DNA of 64,000 nucleotides from Mesorhizobium waimense (GTDB lineage: Bacteria; Pseudomonadota; Alphaproteobacteria; Rhizobiales; Rhizobiaceae): contig NZ_QZWZ01000001.1 in the NCBI RefSeq assembly GCF_003601975.1, forward strand, positions 434,001 through 498,000, written 5' to 3'. The notes below the pieces were generated by a model that was given only the letters and a program-made list of their open reading frames with translations, searched no databases and was not told the origin of the DNA. The position numbers and the translations under genes were made by a program. Of this stretch, positions 41,586 through 50,189 are shown one piece after another. Numbering within the stretch: position 1 is the stretch's first letter; each line of letters opens with the position of its first letter.

Positions 41586-42584
41586 TCACCGTAGCAGAAA
41601 GCCCCGTCCCAACTCGTCGTCCGGCTCGACGATGAATTCGGTGCGCCCTGAGTAATAGGCGCGGCCGCCGACGCGGGCGATGATCGCCTCATGCGGGCCG
41701 GCCTTGGCCACCCGCGCCACCGCGCCGGAAAAGCGCGAGCCGGCGATGCTCTCGAAGGTTCTGGTCTGGCCGATGGCGATCTGGCCCTTGGCATGCATCG
41801 CCGCCAATCTTGCGGTCACACCCGATCCGGTCGGCGAGCGGTCGACCTCGGCCTCGGCGAAGACACAGATGTTTTTGGTCGCCTCACCGGAAAACGCGTC
41901 CTGCCCGTCGGTAAGGATTGTGCCGTAGAGGAAGGCAAGGTCGGCATGGTCGGGGTGCGACAGCGGAAATTCCGCCTTGAGCTTTTCGGTCAGCACCGTG
42001 GCCGCATCGACGAAATCGCGCACGCGGCTACGGCCGAATTCCAGCCCGAACTGGCGGCAGTCGGCGAGCGCATAGAAGGCGCCGCCATAGGCGATGTCGA
42101 AGCCGATCGTGCTCAGGCCAGGCAATTCGATCCGCTGGTCGCGGGCAAACAGGAAGGCCGGCACGCTTTCGAAAGACACCGAGCCCGACTTGCCGTCCCT
42201 GACCTCCACCGAAGCGACCACCAGCCCGCACGGCGCCTCGATGTTGACTGTCGTCACCGGCTCCTGCCGGGCGACCAGCCCCTCGTCGACGGCGTAGCGG
42301 CCGAGCGCGATGATGGCGTGACCGCACATGGTCGAATAGCCCTCATTGTGCATGAACAGCACCGCAAGGTCGGCGCCCGGAAGGTCCGGCTCGACCAAAA
42401 GCGCGCCATACATGTCGTAATGGCCGCGCGGCTCGAAGATCAGCAGCTTGCGCAAGTGGTCGAGATGGTCGCGCACATTGGCGCGCTTCTCCAGGATCGT
42501 GCCTTTCGGTATTTGCGGATAGCCGCCGGTGACGATCCTGAGCGGTTCGCCGCCGGTGTGCATGTCGACGACGGTAAGCGTCAT
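41586..42584 (-). CDS. Trans-3-hydroxy-L-proline dehydratase (proline racemase family)
   Basis: 332-aa member of the proline racemase superfamily. The first active-site residue is Cys87 in GYSTMCGHAIIALGR. The second position, in DRSPTGSGVTARL, is Thr252 rather than Cys. The Cys/Thr pair is diagnostic of trans-3-hydroxy-L-proline dehydratase (as in human L3HYPDH), whereas racemases and 4-hydroxyproline epimerases use Cys/Cys. The product would be delta-1-pyrroline-2-carboxylate. It overlaps the upstream gene by four bases (ATGA), so the two are coupled. Confidence 0.88.
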   Translation of the reverse strand: MTLTVVDMHTGGEPLRIVTGGYPQIPKGTILEKRANVRDHLDHLRKLLIFEPRGHYDMYGALLVEPDLPGADLAVLFMHNEGYSTMCGHAIIALGRYAVDEGLVARQEPVTTVNIEAPCGLVVASVEVRDGKSGSVSFESVPAFLFARDQRIELPGLSTIGFDIAYGGAFYALADCRQFGLEFGRSRVRDFVDAATVLTEKLKAEFPLSHPDHADLAFLYGTILTDGQDAFSGEATKNICVFAEAEVDRSPTGSGVTARLAAMHAKGQIAIGQTRTFESIAGSRFSGAVARVAKAGPHEAIIARVGGRAYYSGRTEFIVEPDDELGRGFLLR

Positions 42585-43384
42585 TCGCCGGACTTGCCAA
42601 ACAGCGCCTGCAGCTTGCCGAACGGCATGGCCGAGCGGGTGAAACCGAAGGTGCCGTCCTGCTGGATTTCGCGCGCCGCCGTCTCCAGCATGCCGAAGGC
42701 GAAATTGGTCAGCCACGGCCCGAGCGAGATCCGCTTGACGCCTGCCTGGGCAAGGTCGGCGACGGTGAAGCCCGGCCGCGCCATGACATTGATCGGCGTG
42801 CTCACCGCCGAGCACACGGTGCGCACGGTCTCGATATCGCCGAGCCCGGGCGCGTAGAGCACGTCGGCTCCGGCCTTCTCGAAGGCCTGCAGCCGCTTGA
42901 TCGTATCGTCAATGTCGTTCCTGCCCCACAGGAAATTCTCTGCTCGCGCCGTGAAGACGAAATCGCGCTTCAGCGCCCGAGCCGCCTCGACCGCTGCTGC
43001 GACCCGCTCGACCGCGTGCGAAAAATCGTAGATCGGCTTGTCGGGATCGCCGGTGTGGTCCTCGATCGAACAGCCGGCAAGGCCGGCCGCCTCCGCCGCG
43101 AAGATGGTTTCGGCCGCACGCTCGGCGCTGTCACCCTTGCCGCGCTCGAGATCGGCCGAGACCGGCAGGCTGGTCGCCGCCGTCACCTCGCGGCAATGGT
43201 GGATCATGGCGTCGAACGTCACCGCGCCGTCCGGCAGGCCACGCGAGAAGGCAAAGCCGGCGCTGGTCGTGGCCAGCGCGTTGAAGCCGAAGGAGGCGAG
43301 AAGCTTCGTCGTGCCGACATCCCAGGGGTTGGGCATGACGAAGGTCGAGGCATGCAGGTCGCGAAAGATCTTGCCTTTGTCCAT
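42581..43384 (-). CDS. Isocitrate lyase/PEP mutase superfamily protein
   Basis: 267-aa TIM-barrel protein. Conserved stretches: MPNPWDVGTTKLLASFGFNA, TSAGFAFSRGLPDG, SADLERGKGDSAERAAETIF with the metal-binding region, and GCSIEDHTGD. The isocitrate-lyase KKCGH loop is absent, so this is the PEP mutase/oxaloacetate hydrolase-like branch with unknown substrate. I use ATG 43384 (MDKGKIFRDLH), with GGAAG upstream. Coupling to the hydroxyproline dehydratase suggests a role in the same catabolic route. Confidence 0.88.
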   Translation of the reverse strand: MDKGKIFRDLHASTFVMPNPWDVGTTKLLASFGFNALATTSAGFAFSRGLPDGAVTFDAMIHHCREVTAATSLPVSADLERGKGDSAERAAETIFAAEAAGLAGCSIEDHTGDPDKPIYDFSHAVERVAAAVEAARALKRDFVFTARAENFLWGRNDIDDTIKRLQAFEKAGADVLYAPGLGDIETVRTVCSAVSTPINVMARPGFTVADLAQAGVKRISLGPWLTNFAFGMLETAAREIQQDGTFGFTRSAMPFGKLQALFGKSGE

Positions 43385-43462
43385 GGAGACTTCCTTCAGA
43401 TACGGAATTGTGACGCGGAGTCTATCGTGCCGATTTCCGCCGGGCAAACGAATGCGTTTGGC

Positions 43463-44317
43463 TCAGAAGCGTTTGGCATTCTCTGCTGACAAACGCTCGA
43501 ACGCGTCAGAGTCCTTCCCGTAGCGCGACGTCACCTTGTCCCAATGGTAGGTGACCGAGATATCGTGCGACGAGGCCTCGGGTGGCGGCTCATCGCAGCT
43601 CTCGCCGCTCGGCACCGTGGCTTCGGTGACCGTCACCTTGATCGCCGCATAGGGCTGGCCGCCAGCAATGGTCTGTAACGCCACATTCTGCGTGCGCCTG
43701 TAGGCGCAAAGGTTCTCGTCGAACGTATAGATCATGTCGATCGGTTCGAACCGGTCGTTGCGCACCATGATCAGCGGCGTGGCCACATAGCCCTGGTTCG
43801 AATTGAAATGCGTGCTCATGGTGATGAGGACGTCATCGTCGGGACCGATCGACAGTTTTCCGGGATCTCGGAAATAGGTGCTGCGGTCGACAGCGACATT
43901 GACCGCGTCGAGCAGGGCCGGCTTGCCGGTGATGTCGTAGAGCGCCAGCACGGCATAGCCCTCGGCACTGTCGGGAGAGTCGCCTAGGTCGAACAGCATG
44001 GTCAGCCGGTCCTTGCCGCCGGCCTTGATGGCGAGCACGGCGGCGTTGGGAAGGTTCGATGTCGGCGGTGGCGAGCCACCGCTATCCGGACCCTCGATGT
44101 GGCGGATCTCGATCGGCAAGGGGCCACCATAAAGGCCGTCCGTGCCCATCTTCAGATCCGGAATGATCATTCTGGCAAGGTCGAGATAGGTGACATCCTG
44201 ATGGCCGGGAATGGAAGTGCCGAGATCCGGGAAGCTGACAGACTGCGCGACCGCCGTCGTCCAAAGCCATGGCAGCAGCAGGCAAGCGAGGATCAAGCGA
44301 TTGAGCATGGAGATCAT
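43463..44317 (-). CDS. Secreted hypothetical protein
   Basis: 284 aa. The N-terminus MISMLNRLILACLLLPWLWT followed by TAVAQS is a clear signal peptide. The mature protein alternates short strands and polar turns (YAVLALYDITGKPALLDAVN, then VAVDRSTYFRDPG and DDDVLITMSTHFNSNQGYVA), suggesting a beta-rich periplasmic domain, perhaps propeller-like. Several Cys (ENLCAYRR, GESCDEPP) could form a disulfide. I recognise no named family. The start could be ATG 44317 or 44308. It stands alone between the PEP-mutase-type gene and the HAD phosphatase. Confidence 0.75.
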   Translation of the reverse strand: MISMLNRLILACLLLPWLWTTAVAQSVSFPDLGTSIPGHQDVTYLDLARMIIPDLKMGTDGLYGGPLPIEIRHIEGPDSGGSPPPTSNLPNAAVLAIKAGGKDRLTMLFDLGDSPDSAEGYAVLALYDITGKPALLDAVNVAVDRSTYFRDPGKLSIGPDDDVLITMSTHFNSNQGYVATPLIMVRNDRFEPIDMIYTFDENLCAYRRTQNVALQTIAGGQPYAAIKVTVTEATVPSGESCDEPPPEASSHDISVTYHWDKVTSRYGKDSDAFERLSAENAKRF

Positions 44318-44396
44318 GGAGTAGCGCCCCTCGGGAGCGCGCACGCTAGCACGGAGTTGTAGAACGCACAGCCGGATCTCCGAGCTGAAACTCAGC

Positions 44397-45053
44397 TCAG
44401 TGGATCGGCACCAGGCCCGCCAGCTCGCGCATGTCGTCGAACAGGATGCCGCCGGCCTCGGCCAGGCCGTCGGGGTCGGAATACGGATCGGCGTGATAGG
44501 AAAAGACGCGCATGCCGGCGGCAATGCCGGCCTCGGTCCCGGCGACGCTGTCTTCGATGACGATGCAGTCGGCGGGCGCGAAGCCCATGGTCTTCGCGGC
44601 ATGGAGGAACAGGTCCGGAAACGGCTTGCCGCGCCCGACCATGGTCGAAGAGAACATGGCGTGCTCGAACAGCCGCAAGAGCCCGGTCTGGCCAAGCGTG
44701 ATGTGCATCTTCGACACCCGCGCCGACGAGGCGACGCAGTAGTCGATGCCGGCCGCCCGGACTTTCTCGATGAACTCGCGCACATAAGGGATCGCCTCGA
44801 CGCCATGGGCGAACAGGTCCGGCAAGCCTGCATTCCAGCGCTCGACGAAGTCGGCGCCGAGGCTGACGCCGGTCGCCTCGACCTCCTTCTGCACCGAGGC
44901 CATGCTGCGGCCGGAGAAATGCTTGCGGCAATATTCGAAGGTGGTCGCGAAGCCGGCGCCGCTCAGCCATTCGGCAAGGCGCCGGTTGGCCAGGTTCTCT
45001 GTGTCGACCAGCACCCCGTCGCAGTCGAAAATGACGAGTTTAGGTGTTCCCAT
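44397..45053 (-). CDS. HAD-superfamily phosphatase (beta-phosphoglucomutase/Gph-like)
   Basis: 218 aa. Motif I is LVIFDCDGVLVDTENLAN with the nucleophilic Asp and the DxD pair; motif II is CVASSARVSKM; motif III/IV is GKPFPDLFLHAAKTMGF with CIVIEDSVAGTEAGIAAGMR. The helical cap lies at residues 18-85. These features fit a sugar-phosphate phosphatase or phosphoglycolate phosphatase. The start codon overlaps the dut stop codon by one base (TAATG), so it is translated with dut and could serve metabolite clean-up. Confidence 0.9.
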   Translation of the reverse strand: MGTPKLVIFDCDGVLVDTENLANRRLAEWLSGAGFATTFEYCRKHFSGRSMASVQKEVEATGVSLGADFVERWNAGLPDLFAHGVEAIPYVREFIEKVRAAGIDYCVASSARVSKMHITLGQTGLLRLFEHAMFSSTMVGRGKPFPDLFLHAAKTMGFAPADCIVIEDSVAGTEAGIAAGMRVFSYHADPYSDPDGLAEAGGILFDDMRELAGLVPIH

Positions 45054-45538
45054 TAAGCGGTGCCGGTCGACCCGAATCCGCCGGAGCCGCGCGCCGTGCC
45101 GCCGGCCAATGTGCGCTCTTCGACCACGGCCTGCGTCACGGACGCAAAAACGATCTGGGCGATGCGCATGCCGCGCGTCACCGCGAAATCCTCGTCGCCG
45201 AGATTGATCAGCAGCACCTTCACCTCGCCGCGATAGTCGCTGTCGACCGTGCCCGGTGAATTGAGGACAGTAAGCCCATGCTTGAAGGCAAGGCCCGAAC
45301 GCGGCCGAACCTGGCCTTCCATGCCTTCCGGAATTTCCAGGATCAGTCCGGTCGGCACCAAAGCGCGTTTTCCGGGCAGGATCAGCAGCGGCCGGTCGTC
45401 CGGCACCGCGGCGCGCAGATCCATGCCGGCGGCCCCCGCGCTTTCATAGGCTGGCAGCGGCAGACCTTCGCCATGTGGCAACCTGACGAAACCGACGGAG
45501 GGGCCGATGACGGAAGTGGGATAAAGGGCTGCGCGCAT
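45053..45538 (-). CDS. dut: dUTP diphosphatase
   Basis: 161-aa trimeric dUTPase hydrolysing dUTP to dUMP and pyrophosphate. All five motifs are visible: [14 protein letters not shown] (1), [14 protein letters not shown] (2), [19 protein letters not shown] (3), [10 protein letters not shown] (4) and the flexible C-terminal [10 protein letters not shown] (5). It keeps uracil out of DNA and supplies dUMP for thymidylate. It is coupled to the HAD phosphatase downstream. Confidence 0.97.
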   Translation of the reverse strand: MRAALYPTSVIGPSVGFVRLPHGEGLPLPAYESAGAAGMDLRAAVPDDRPLLILPGKRALVPTGLILEIPEGMEGQVRPRSGLAFKHGLTVLNSPGTVDSDYRGEVKVLLINLGDEDFAVTRGMRIAQIVFASVTQAVVEERTLAGGTARGSGGFGSTGTA

Positions 45539-45622
45539 AAAGCCATTCCTATCGGCACGAATCCCGATTCGGTCAACTCGGCCGCAAGGCTATCAACGGC
45601 TTTCTTTTGCGACGGTTCCGTT

Positions 45623-46093
45623 TCAGCGCAGTTCCACCGGCACGATTGTCGTCTCCTTGATCTCCTCCATGACGAAGGAGGCCGAGACGTCGGACAGCGG
45701 CACCTTGGCGATCAGCCGCTGGTAGAGCCGGTCATAGGCTTTGACGTCGGCGACCCGGGCGCGCAGCACATAGTCGAGATCGCCGGACATGCGGTAGACG
45801 CCGGTGATCTCGGGAAAGCCGGTCACCGCTGCCCGAAATTTCTGCAGCCAGTCGGGGTCGTGGTTGGAGGTGCGGATCAGGATGAACACCGATAGCCCCA
45901 ATCCAACCCTGTCGGCGTCGACCAGCGCCACCCGCCCGATGATGACGCCATCCGCTTCCAGCCGTTTGACCCGCCTCCAGCAGGCATTGCGCGACAAAGA
46001 CACTCTTTCCGAGAGCTGGTCGACCGACAGCGTACCGTCGCGCTGCAGCTCGGCCAGCAGTCTTCGGTCTATTTCATCGATTTCCTGCACCAT
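45623..46093 (-). CDS. Lrp/AsnC-family transcriptional regulator
   Basis: 156 aa from ATG 46093 (MVQEIDEIDRRLLAELQRDG), the usual Lrp length. HTH: TLSVDQLSERVSLSRNACWR, then RVKRLEADGVI. The C-terminal RAM domain (VFILIRTSNHDPDWLQKFRA, later RMSGDLDYVLRARVADVKAY) binds amino acids. A palindrome TTTGGGA-N6-TCCCAAA overlaps the region just before its start codon, which suggests autoregulation and control of the divergent genes at 46208. The longer upstream frame to 46420 is not conserved. Confidence 0.93.
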   Translation of the reverse strand: MVQEIDEIDRRLLAELQRDGTLSVDQLSERVSLSRNACWRRVKRLEADGVIIGRVALVDADRVGLGLSVFILIRTSNHDPDWLQKFRAAVTGFPEITGVYRMSGDLDYVLRARVADVKAYDRLYQRLIAKVPLSDVSASFVMEEIKETTIVPVELR

Positions 46094-46113
46094 TTTGGGA
46101 TGAATGTCCCAAA
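46094..46113. promoter_or_regulatory. Palindromic operator at the Lrp-type gene start
   Basis: TTTGGGA (46094-46100) and TCCCAAA (46107-46113) with a 6-base spacer. The site directly abuts the regulator's ATG (46091-46093) and lies in the intergenic region shared with the divergent gene at 46208. A bound dimer would cover the translation start region. Confidence 0.55.
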
Positions 46114-46207
46114 TTGTTGTCAATGGCAAGGACAAATTGAGACTAATGAACCTTAGCCTCGTGGCAGGATACCCAGCATCGGGGCTTATCCCGGAGGAGG
46201 GATCACC

Positions 46208-46459
46208 ATGACGCAGCTTTCGAAGCTCTTCACCTCGCACCCGGCCAAGGTGGGCGAGAGCTATTTCAGCCATATGGCTTTTGCCGCGTGGTTCTGCTCG
46301 CGCCTGTCGATAGCTGCGGGGGCCGCCCTCGTTCACGCTTTCTTGCCGTTTCTGTTCGAGACTACGGCAAGCCGAATCGTTCGCGAACTCTACGAGCGGA
46401 CGCACAACAGAGGCTCGCACGCGACCAAGGAGCCGGCGGCTCTGATGGATCGCGCATAA
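46208..46459 (+). CDS. DUF6356 family small membrane protein
   Basis: 83 aa. The N-terminal SHPAKVGESYFSHMAFAAWF and the hydrophobic LSIAAGAALVHAFLPFLFET followed by TASRIVRELYERT match the small DUF6356 proteins of alphaproteobacteria, with one or two membrane helices. A very strong GGAGGAGGG lies six to fourteen bases before the ATG. It is followed after 16 bp by the amidotransferase gene, so the two form an operon divergent from the Lrp-type regulator. Function is unknown. Confidence 0.85.
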   Translation: MTQLSKLFTSHPAKVGESYFSHMAFAAWFCSRLSIAAGAALVHAFLPFLFETTASRIVRELYERTHNRGSHATKEPAALMDRA

Positions 46460-46475
46460 CGGACGGTAGAAGCGA

Positions 46476-47276
46476 ATGTGCCGGTGGGCGGCCTATCTTG
46501 GTGAAGCGGTCTTCCTCGAAGACATCATCACGGCGCCCTGCCACTCGCTGATCGCCCAGAGCCATTGCGCCCAGGAAGCCAAGTCGCCGACCAATGGCGA
46601 CGGTTTTGGTCTCGCCTGGTATGGCGACAGGCCCGAGCCCGGCCTCTACCGCGACATCCTGCCGGCCTGGTCGGATCCCAACCTGAAGAGCCTGTGCCGG
46701 CAGATCAAATCCGGCCTGTTCCTCGCCCATGTGCGCGCCTCGACCGGCGGCGCCACCAGCCGCATGAACTGCCACCCGTTCATCTCCGGCAACTGGTCGT
46801 TCATGCACAACGGCCAAATCGGCGGCTTCGAAAAGATCCGCCGCGCGCTGGAGAATTCGCTCTCCGACGCCGTCTTCGACCAGCGCGAGGGCACCACCGA
46901 TTCCGAACTCTTTTTTCTCTTGATGATCGACGAGGGTCTTTCGGCTGACCCGCAAGGGTCAGTGTCGCGCGCCACCAGCCGTGTCATCGAAGCCTCCCAC
47001 CGCGCCGGTCTTGAGCCGGCTTTGAGGCTCACCGCCGCCTTTTCCGATGGGCAGGCGCTTTATGCCGTGCGCTATGCGACCGACGCCCACGCGCCGACGC
47101 TCTACACATCGGTTTTCCGCAATGGCGGCGGCCGCAGCATCGTGTCGGAGCCCTTCGATCGCGATGGCGGCGACTGGCAAGCGATCCCGCCGTCGAGCTT
47201 CGTCACGATGACCGGCGATGGGATGATCATTCGTGCTTTTGCGCCGGCCGTCGTCAAGCTGGCGCTGGCGGTCTAA
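46476..47276 (+). CDS. Class II glutamine amidotransferase (GATase_4/EgtC-like)
   Basis: 266 aa. The N-terminal catalytic Cys2 (MCRWAAYLGEAVFLEDIITA) is exposed after Met removal, as in Ntn-type glutaminases. Other conserved parts: NGDGFGLAWYGDRPEPGLYR, FLAHVRASTGGATSRMNCHP, FMHNGQIGGFEKIRRAL and TTDSELFFLLM. These match YafJ/EgtC-type proteins, predicted gamma-glutamyl hydrolases or amidotransferases with no synthetase domain attached. Substrate is unknown. Confidence 0.92.
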   Translation: MCRWAAYLGEAVFLEDIITAPCHSLIAQSHCAQEAKSPTNGDGFGLAWYGDRPEPGLYRDILPAWSDPNLKSLCRQIKSGLFLAHVRASTGGATSRMNCHPFISGNWSFMHNGQIGGFEKIRRALENSLSDAVFDQREGTTDSELFFLLMIDEGLSADPQGSVSRATSRVIEASHRAGLEPALRLTAAFSDGQALYAVRYATDAHAPTLYTSVFRNGGGRSIVSEPFDRDGGDWQAIPPSSFVTMTGDGMIIRAFAPAVVKLALAV

Positions 47277-47311
47277 GTCAAGGAAATAGTCTAGGTTGCA
47301 TTCCTTCGCGC

Positions 47312-47462
47312 CCCCTCTGTCCTGCCGGACATCTCCCACTTGGGGGGAGATTGGCAGCTTCGCTGGCTGCGCCATTCTTTCAACGTTGGAGATTGGCGAA
47401 AGCCGTCGTGACATCCAAGCTCCCCACCTGTGGGGAGATGGCCGGCAGGCCACAGGGGCGCC
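47312..47462. repeat. Large intergenic palindromic repeat of rhizobial type
   Basis: Outer arms CCTCTGTCCTGCCGGACATC plus TCCC, and the complementary GGGGAGATGGCCGGCAGGCC plus ACAGGGG, enclose further short inverted repeats (GGGGAGATTGGC). It fills most of the 330-bp gap between the amidotransferase and amidase genes; the remainder, 47463-47608, shows no gene. Confidence 0.7.
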
Positions 47463-47608
47463 GTAGAGCGCCGACTTCAACAAACACCCCGGATGCTGCG
47501 CAATTTCGATCAAGCATTAGCGGTTCTCGAATGCTGAACTCCGCTTGATGCCGCGCCGCGATCCGCCATGTTGATGCGGAGTGCCGCCGCCAAGCCGGAG
47601 CGTTCGCC

Positions 47609-48982
47609 ATGCACCTCGCCTTTTCCTCCACCATCGAACTCGCCGCCGCGTTCGCCGCGCGAAAAATCTCTGCAGTCGAGGCGCTGGATGCGCATCTGGC
47701 GCAGATCGACACGCACAACCAGGCCATCAACGCGGTCGTCATTCTTGACCGGGAAGGGGCCCGCGAGCGCGCGAAAGAGGCCGACGCAGCATTGGCGCGC
47801 GGCGACGCCCTCGGCCCGCTGCATGGCGTGCCGTTCACGCTGAAGGACATGCATGAGACGGTAGGCATGAGAACCACGGTCGGCTTTCCGTCCTTTGCCG
47901 ACTATGTCGCGAGACAGGATAGCCCGGTCGTCGCACGGCTTAAGGCCGCCGGTGGCGTTCTGGCGGGCAAGACCAATGTCGCGACGATGCTGGGTGATTG
48001 GCAGTCGGACAATCCGCTGTTCGGCCGCACCGGCAACCCATGGAACCTCGATCGCACCGCCGGTGGCTCCAGCGGCGGCGCGGCCGCGGCGGTCGCAACG
48101 GGCATGACGCCGTTCGAGATCGGCACCGACATGCAGGATTCGATCCGGCTGCCGGCCAGCTTCTGTGGCGTCTATGGCCTGAAGCCGACCGAGCACCGGA
48201 TCTCGCTGGCCGGCGCCTTCCCCGATCCCGGCGGCGCTGCGCGCAGCGTGCGGCTGATGTCTTGTCTGGGCCCGCTGGCGCGGACCGTCGAGGACCTGGC
48301 TTTGATCTACCAGATCATCGCCGGGCCGGACGGAGCGGACACCGACCTCGCGCCGGTACCGGTCGAATCCATGCCGAGACTTGATGTCAAATCGCTTCGA
48401 ATCGCCTTCGCGTCGTCCTTTCCCGGTTTTCCGGTGGCCGGCGAGATCAGCGCTGCCGTCGAAAATCTTGCCGCGCAGCTCAAACAGGCCGGCGCGACCG
48501 TCCAGGAAGCAGTATTGCCGAAGCTCGACCTGCACGACGATCTGGAACAGGGCGGCGAACTGATCGGCATGATGCTGGAGGCCGCGCAGCCCGAAGCACC
48601 GGAGCAGCCGACACCGCTCTCGCGCTGGTTCGAGGCGCTCGCCCGCCGCGACCGCTCGATCCTCGCCTGGGACCGCTTCTTCGAAACCTGCGATGCGCTG
48701 CTCTGCCCGGTCGCCATGTGCACTGCCTTTGCGCATTGCGAGCCGGGAACGCAGATCGAGGTCGATGGCAAGCAGCAAAACTATTGGATGCTGCCGGCCT
48801 ATGGCGCGGTCTTCAACTATTCCAGCCATCCGGCACTGTCGCTGCCGTGCGGACAGGACCGCGACGGCCTGCCCATCGGCCTGCAACTGGTCGGCAAGCG
48901 CTGGTCGGAATCGCGGCTGCTCGGAATCGCCAAGGCAATCGAACCGCTGACCGGCGGCTTTCGCCGCCCGCCCAATTATTGA
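47609..48982 (+). CDS. Amidase (amidase signature family)
   Basis: 457-aa hydrolase. The Ser-Ser-Lys triad can be placed: Lys in GVPFTLKDMHETVGM, the first Ser in DRTAGGSSGGAAAAVATGMT, and the nucleophile in TDMQDSIRLPASFCG. In most family members the last motif reads GTDIGGSIR; here the two Gly are replaced by Gln-Asp, an unusual oxyanion region that may alter substrate. Length and the C-terminal HPALSLPCGQDRDGLPIGLQ are normal. It overlaps the convergent oxidoreductase gene by seven bases. Confidence 0.9.
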   Translation: MHLAFSSTIELAAAFAARKISAVEALDAHLAQIDTHNQAINAVVILDREGARERAKEADAALARGDALGPLHGVPFTLKDMHETVGMRTTVGFPSFADYVARQDSPVVARLKAAGGVLAGKTNVATMLGDWQSDNPLFGRTGNPWNLDRTAGGSSGGAAAAVATGMTPFEIGTDMQDSIRLPASFCGVYGLKPTEHRISLAGAFPDPGGAARSVRLMSCLGPLARTVEDLALIYQIIAGPDGADTDLAPVPVESMPRLDVKSLRIAFASSFPGFPVAGEISAAVENLAAQLKQAGATVQEAVLPKLDLHDDLEQGGELIGMMLEAAQPEAPEQPTPLSRWFEALARRDRSILAWDRFFETCDALLCPVAMCTAFAHCEPGTQIEVDGKQQNYWMLPAYGAVFNYSSHPALSLPCGQDRDGLPIGLQLVGKRWSESRLLGIAKAIEPLTGGFRRPPNY

Positions 48983-50049
48983 GCGAAGCGGCCAAGCCCG
49001 TACGGCGCCAGCAGCGGATCGCGCTCGCCGTCGAGGATTTCGCGGGCGGCAAAAAGCCCGACAGCCGGCGTCAGCGTGATGCCGGAATGCATGACCGCAA
49101 CATAGAGGCCGTCGACACCGTCGGCGCGGCCGATGATTGGAAAGCCGTCGATGGGCGTTGGTCGGTAACCGATCGTGTGAAAATCCAGCTCCAGCCCGTC
49201 GGCGCCGCGCAGCATGCTCTTTGCCGTCGCGAATAGATCCCGTGCGGTCGCTTCGGGGTCCATGCCCGGATCGCCGCCGCCGAAATCGGAGCCGGCAATG
49301 ATGCGGCCCTCCAGCGTCTGGCGCATATGCAGCGGCTCACCCATCACCAGGCCGTTGAGCAGTTTTTGGTACGGGCGCGAGTGCACGATCAGGCCGGCTG
49401 GCGTCTCGATCGGCAGCTTGATCCCGGCGGTCTCGGCAATCGCCGGAGCGCCGGCGCCGGCCGCGATCACCACCTCGCCGGCGGCAATCCGCTGCCCGGA
49501 AATCTGCACTCCGGTGACCTTGCCGTTGCTGTGCACCAGGGCGGTGACGGCCCCGACGATCATCTTCGCGCCGCGCCGTTCGGCATCGGCCAGCAGCGCT
49601 TTCGCGGTGGCGACCGGTTCGGCCACGCCTTCCTCGGCGACATGGAGAGCGAAATCAGGAGGCTCGACGAGATTGGGTTCGATGCGCGCCGCCTGTTCCC
49701 GGCCGATACGCTCGACGCCATAGCCCCAGGACGAATGCTCGGCGGCATGCGCTTCCAGCCTGTCCACCGGCATGTCCCAGCAGATGCTGCCGCACCAGGC
49801 AAGCGGCAGGCCGGGCAGGTCCTTCGCCAGCCTTGTCCATTCGGCCATGGCGCGCGTACGCAGCCGGAAATAGATTTCGGGATTGCCCCAGCTGGCATTT
49901 ATCCAGGCAAAGGAATTCGGCGTCGCGACACCGCCGGCGCCGCTATCTGAGATCACAGTCACCCGCGCTCCGGCCTTGGCCAGATGCCAGGCGATTGAGG
50001 CGCCGATGATGCCGGCGCCGATGACGATGACTTCCTTCGCTTTGCTCAT
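48976..50049 (-). CDS. FAD-dependent oxidoreductase, DAO family
   Basis: 357 aa. Rossmann FAD site KEVIVIGAGIIGASIAWHLA at the N-terminus; later VVIAAGAGAPAIAETAGIKL and the C-terminal DGFPIIGRADGVDGLYVAVM followed by HSGITLTPAVG, all typical of D-amino-acid or glycine oxidase-like proteins. It oxidises an amine or amino acid, substrate unknown. I use ATG 50049 (MSKAKEVIV), with GGAGAG nine bases upstream. It converges on the amidase, and prfC diverges 140 bp away. Confidence 0.9.
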   Translation of the reverse strand: MSKAKEVIVIGAGIIGASIAWHLAKAGARVTVISDSGAGGVATPNSFAWINASWGNPEIYFRLRTRAMAEWTRLAKDLPGLPLAWCGSICWDMPVDRLEAHAAEHSSWGYGVERIGREQAARIEPNLVEPPDFALHVAEEGVAEPVATAKALLADAERRGAKMIVGAVTALVHSNGKVTGVQISGQRIAAGEVVIAAGAGAPAIAETAGIKLPIETPAGLIVHSRPYQKLLNGLVMGEPLHMRQTLEGRIIAGSDFGGGDPGMDPEATARDLFATAKSMLRGADGLELDFHTIGYRPTPIDGFPIIGRADGVDGLYVAVMHSGITLTPAVGLFAAREILDGERDPLLAPYGLGRFAQ

Positions 50050-50189
50050 GCCGAACTCTCTCCGAATTGAGCTCCCTGATGCCATTGCGGCGGTCCAAGC
50101 TCAAGCGCGGTCGGGTCCATCCGCCCAAAACCGTCGACAGGCCGGGAAAGCGCTGCTAGAAGCCCGCGCCACAGACAGGATTCCATAAA

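Noticed and set aside
44318..44833. N-terminal extension of the secreted protein to a 456-aa frame
   Set aside because: The extension overlaps the HAD phosphatase gene in antisense and would place a clear signal peptide in the middle of the protein.
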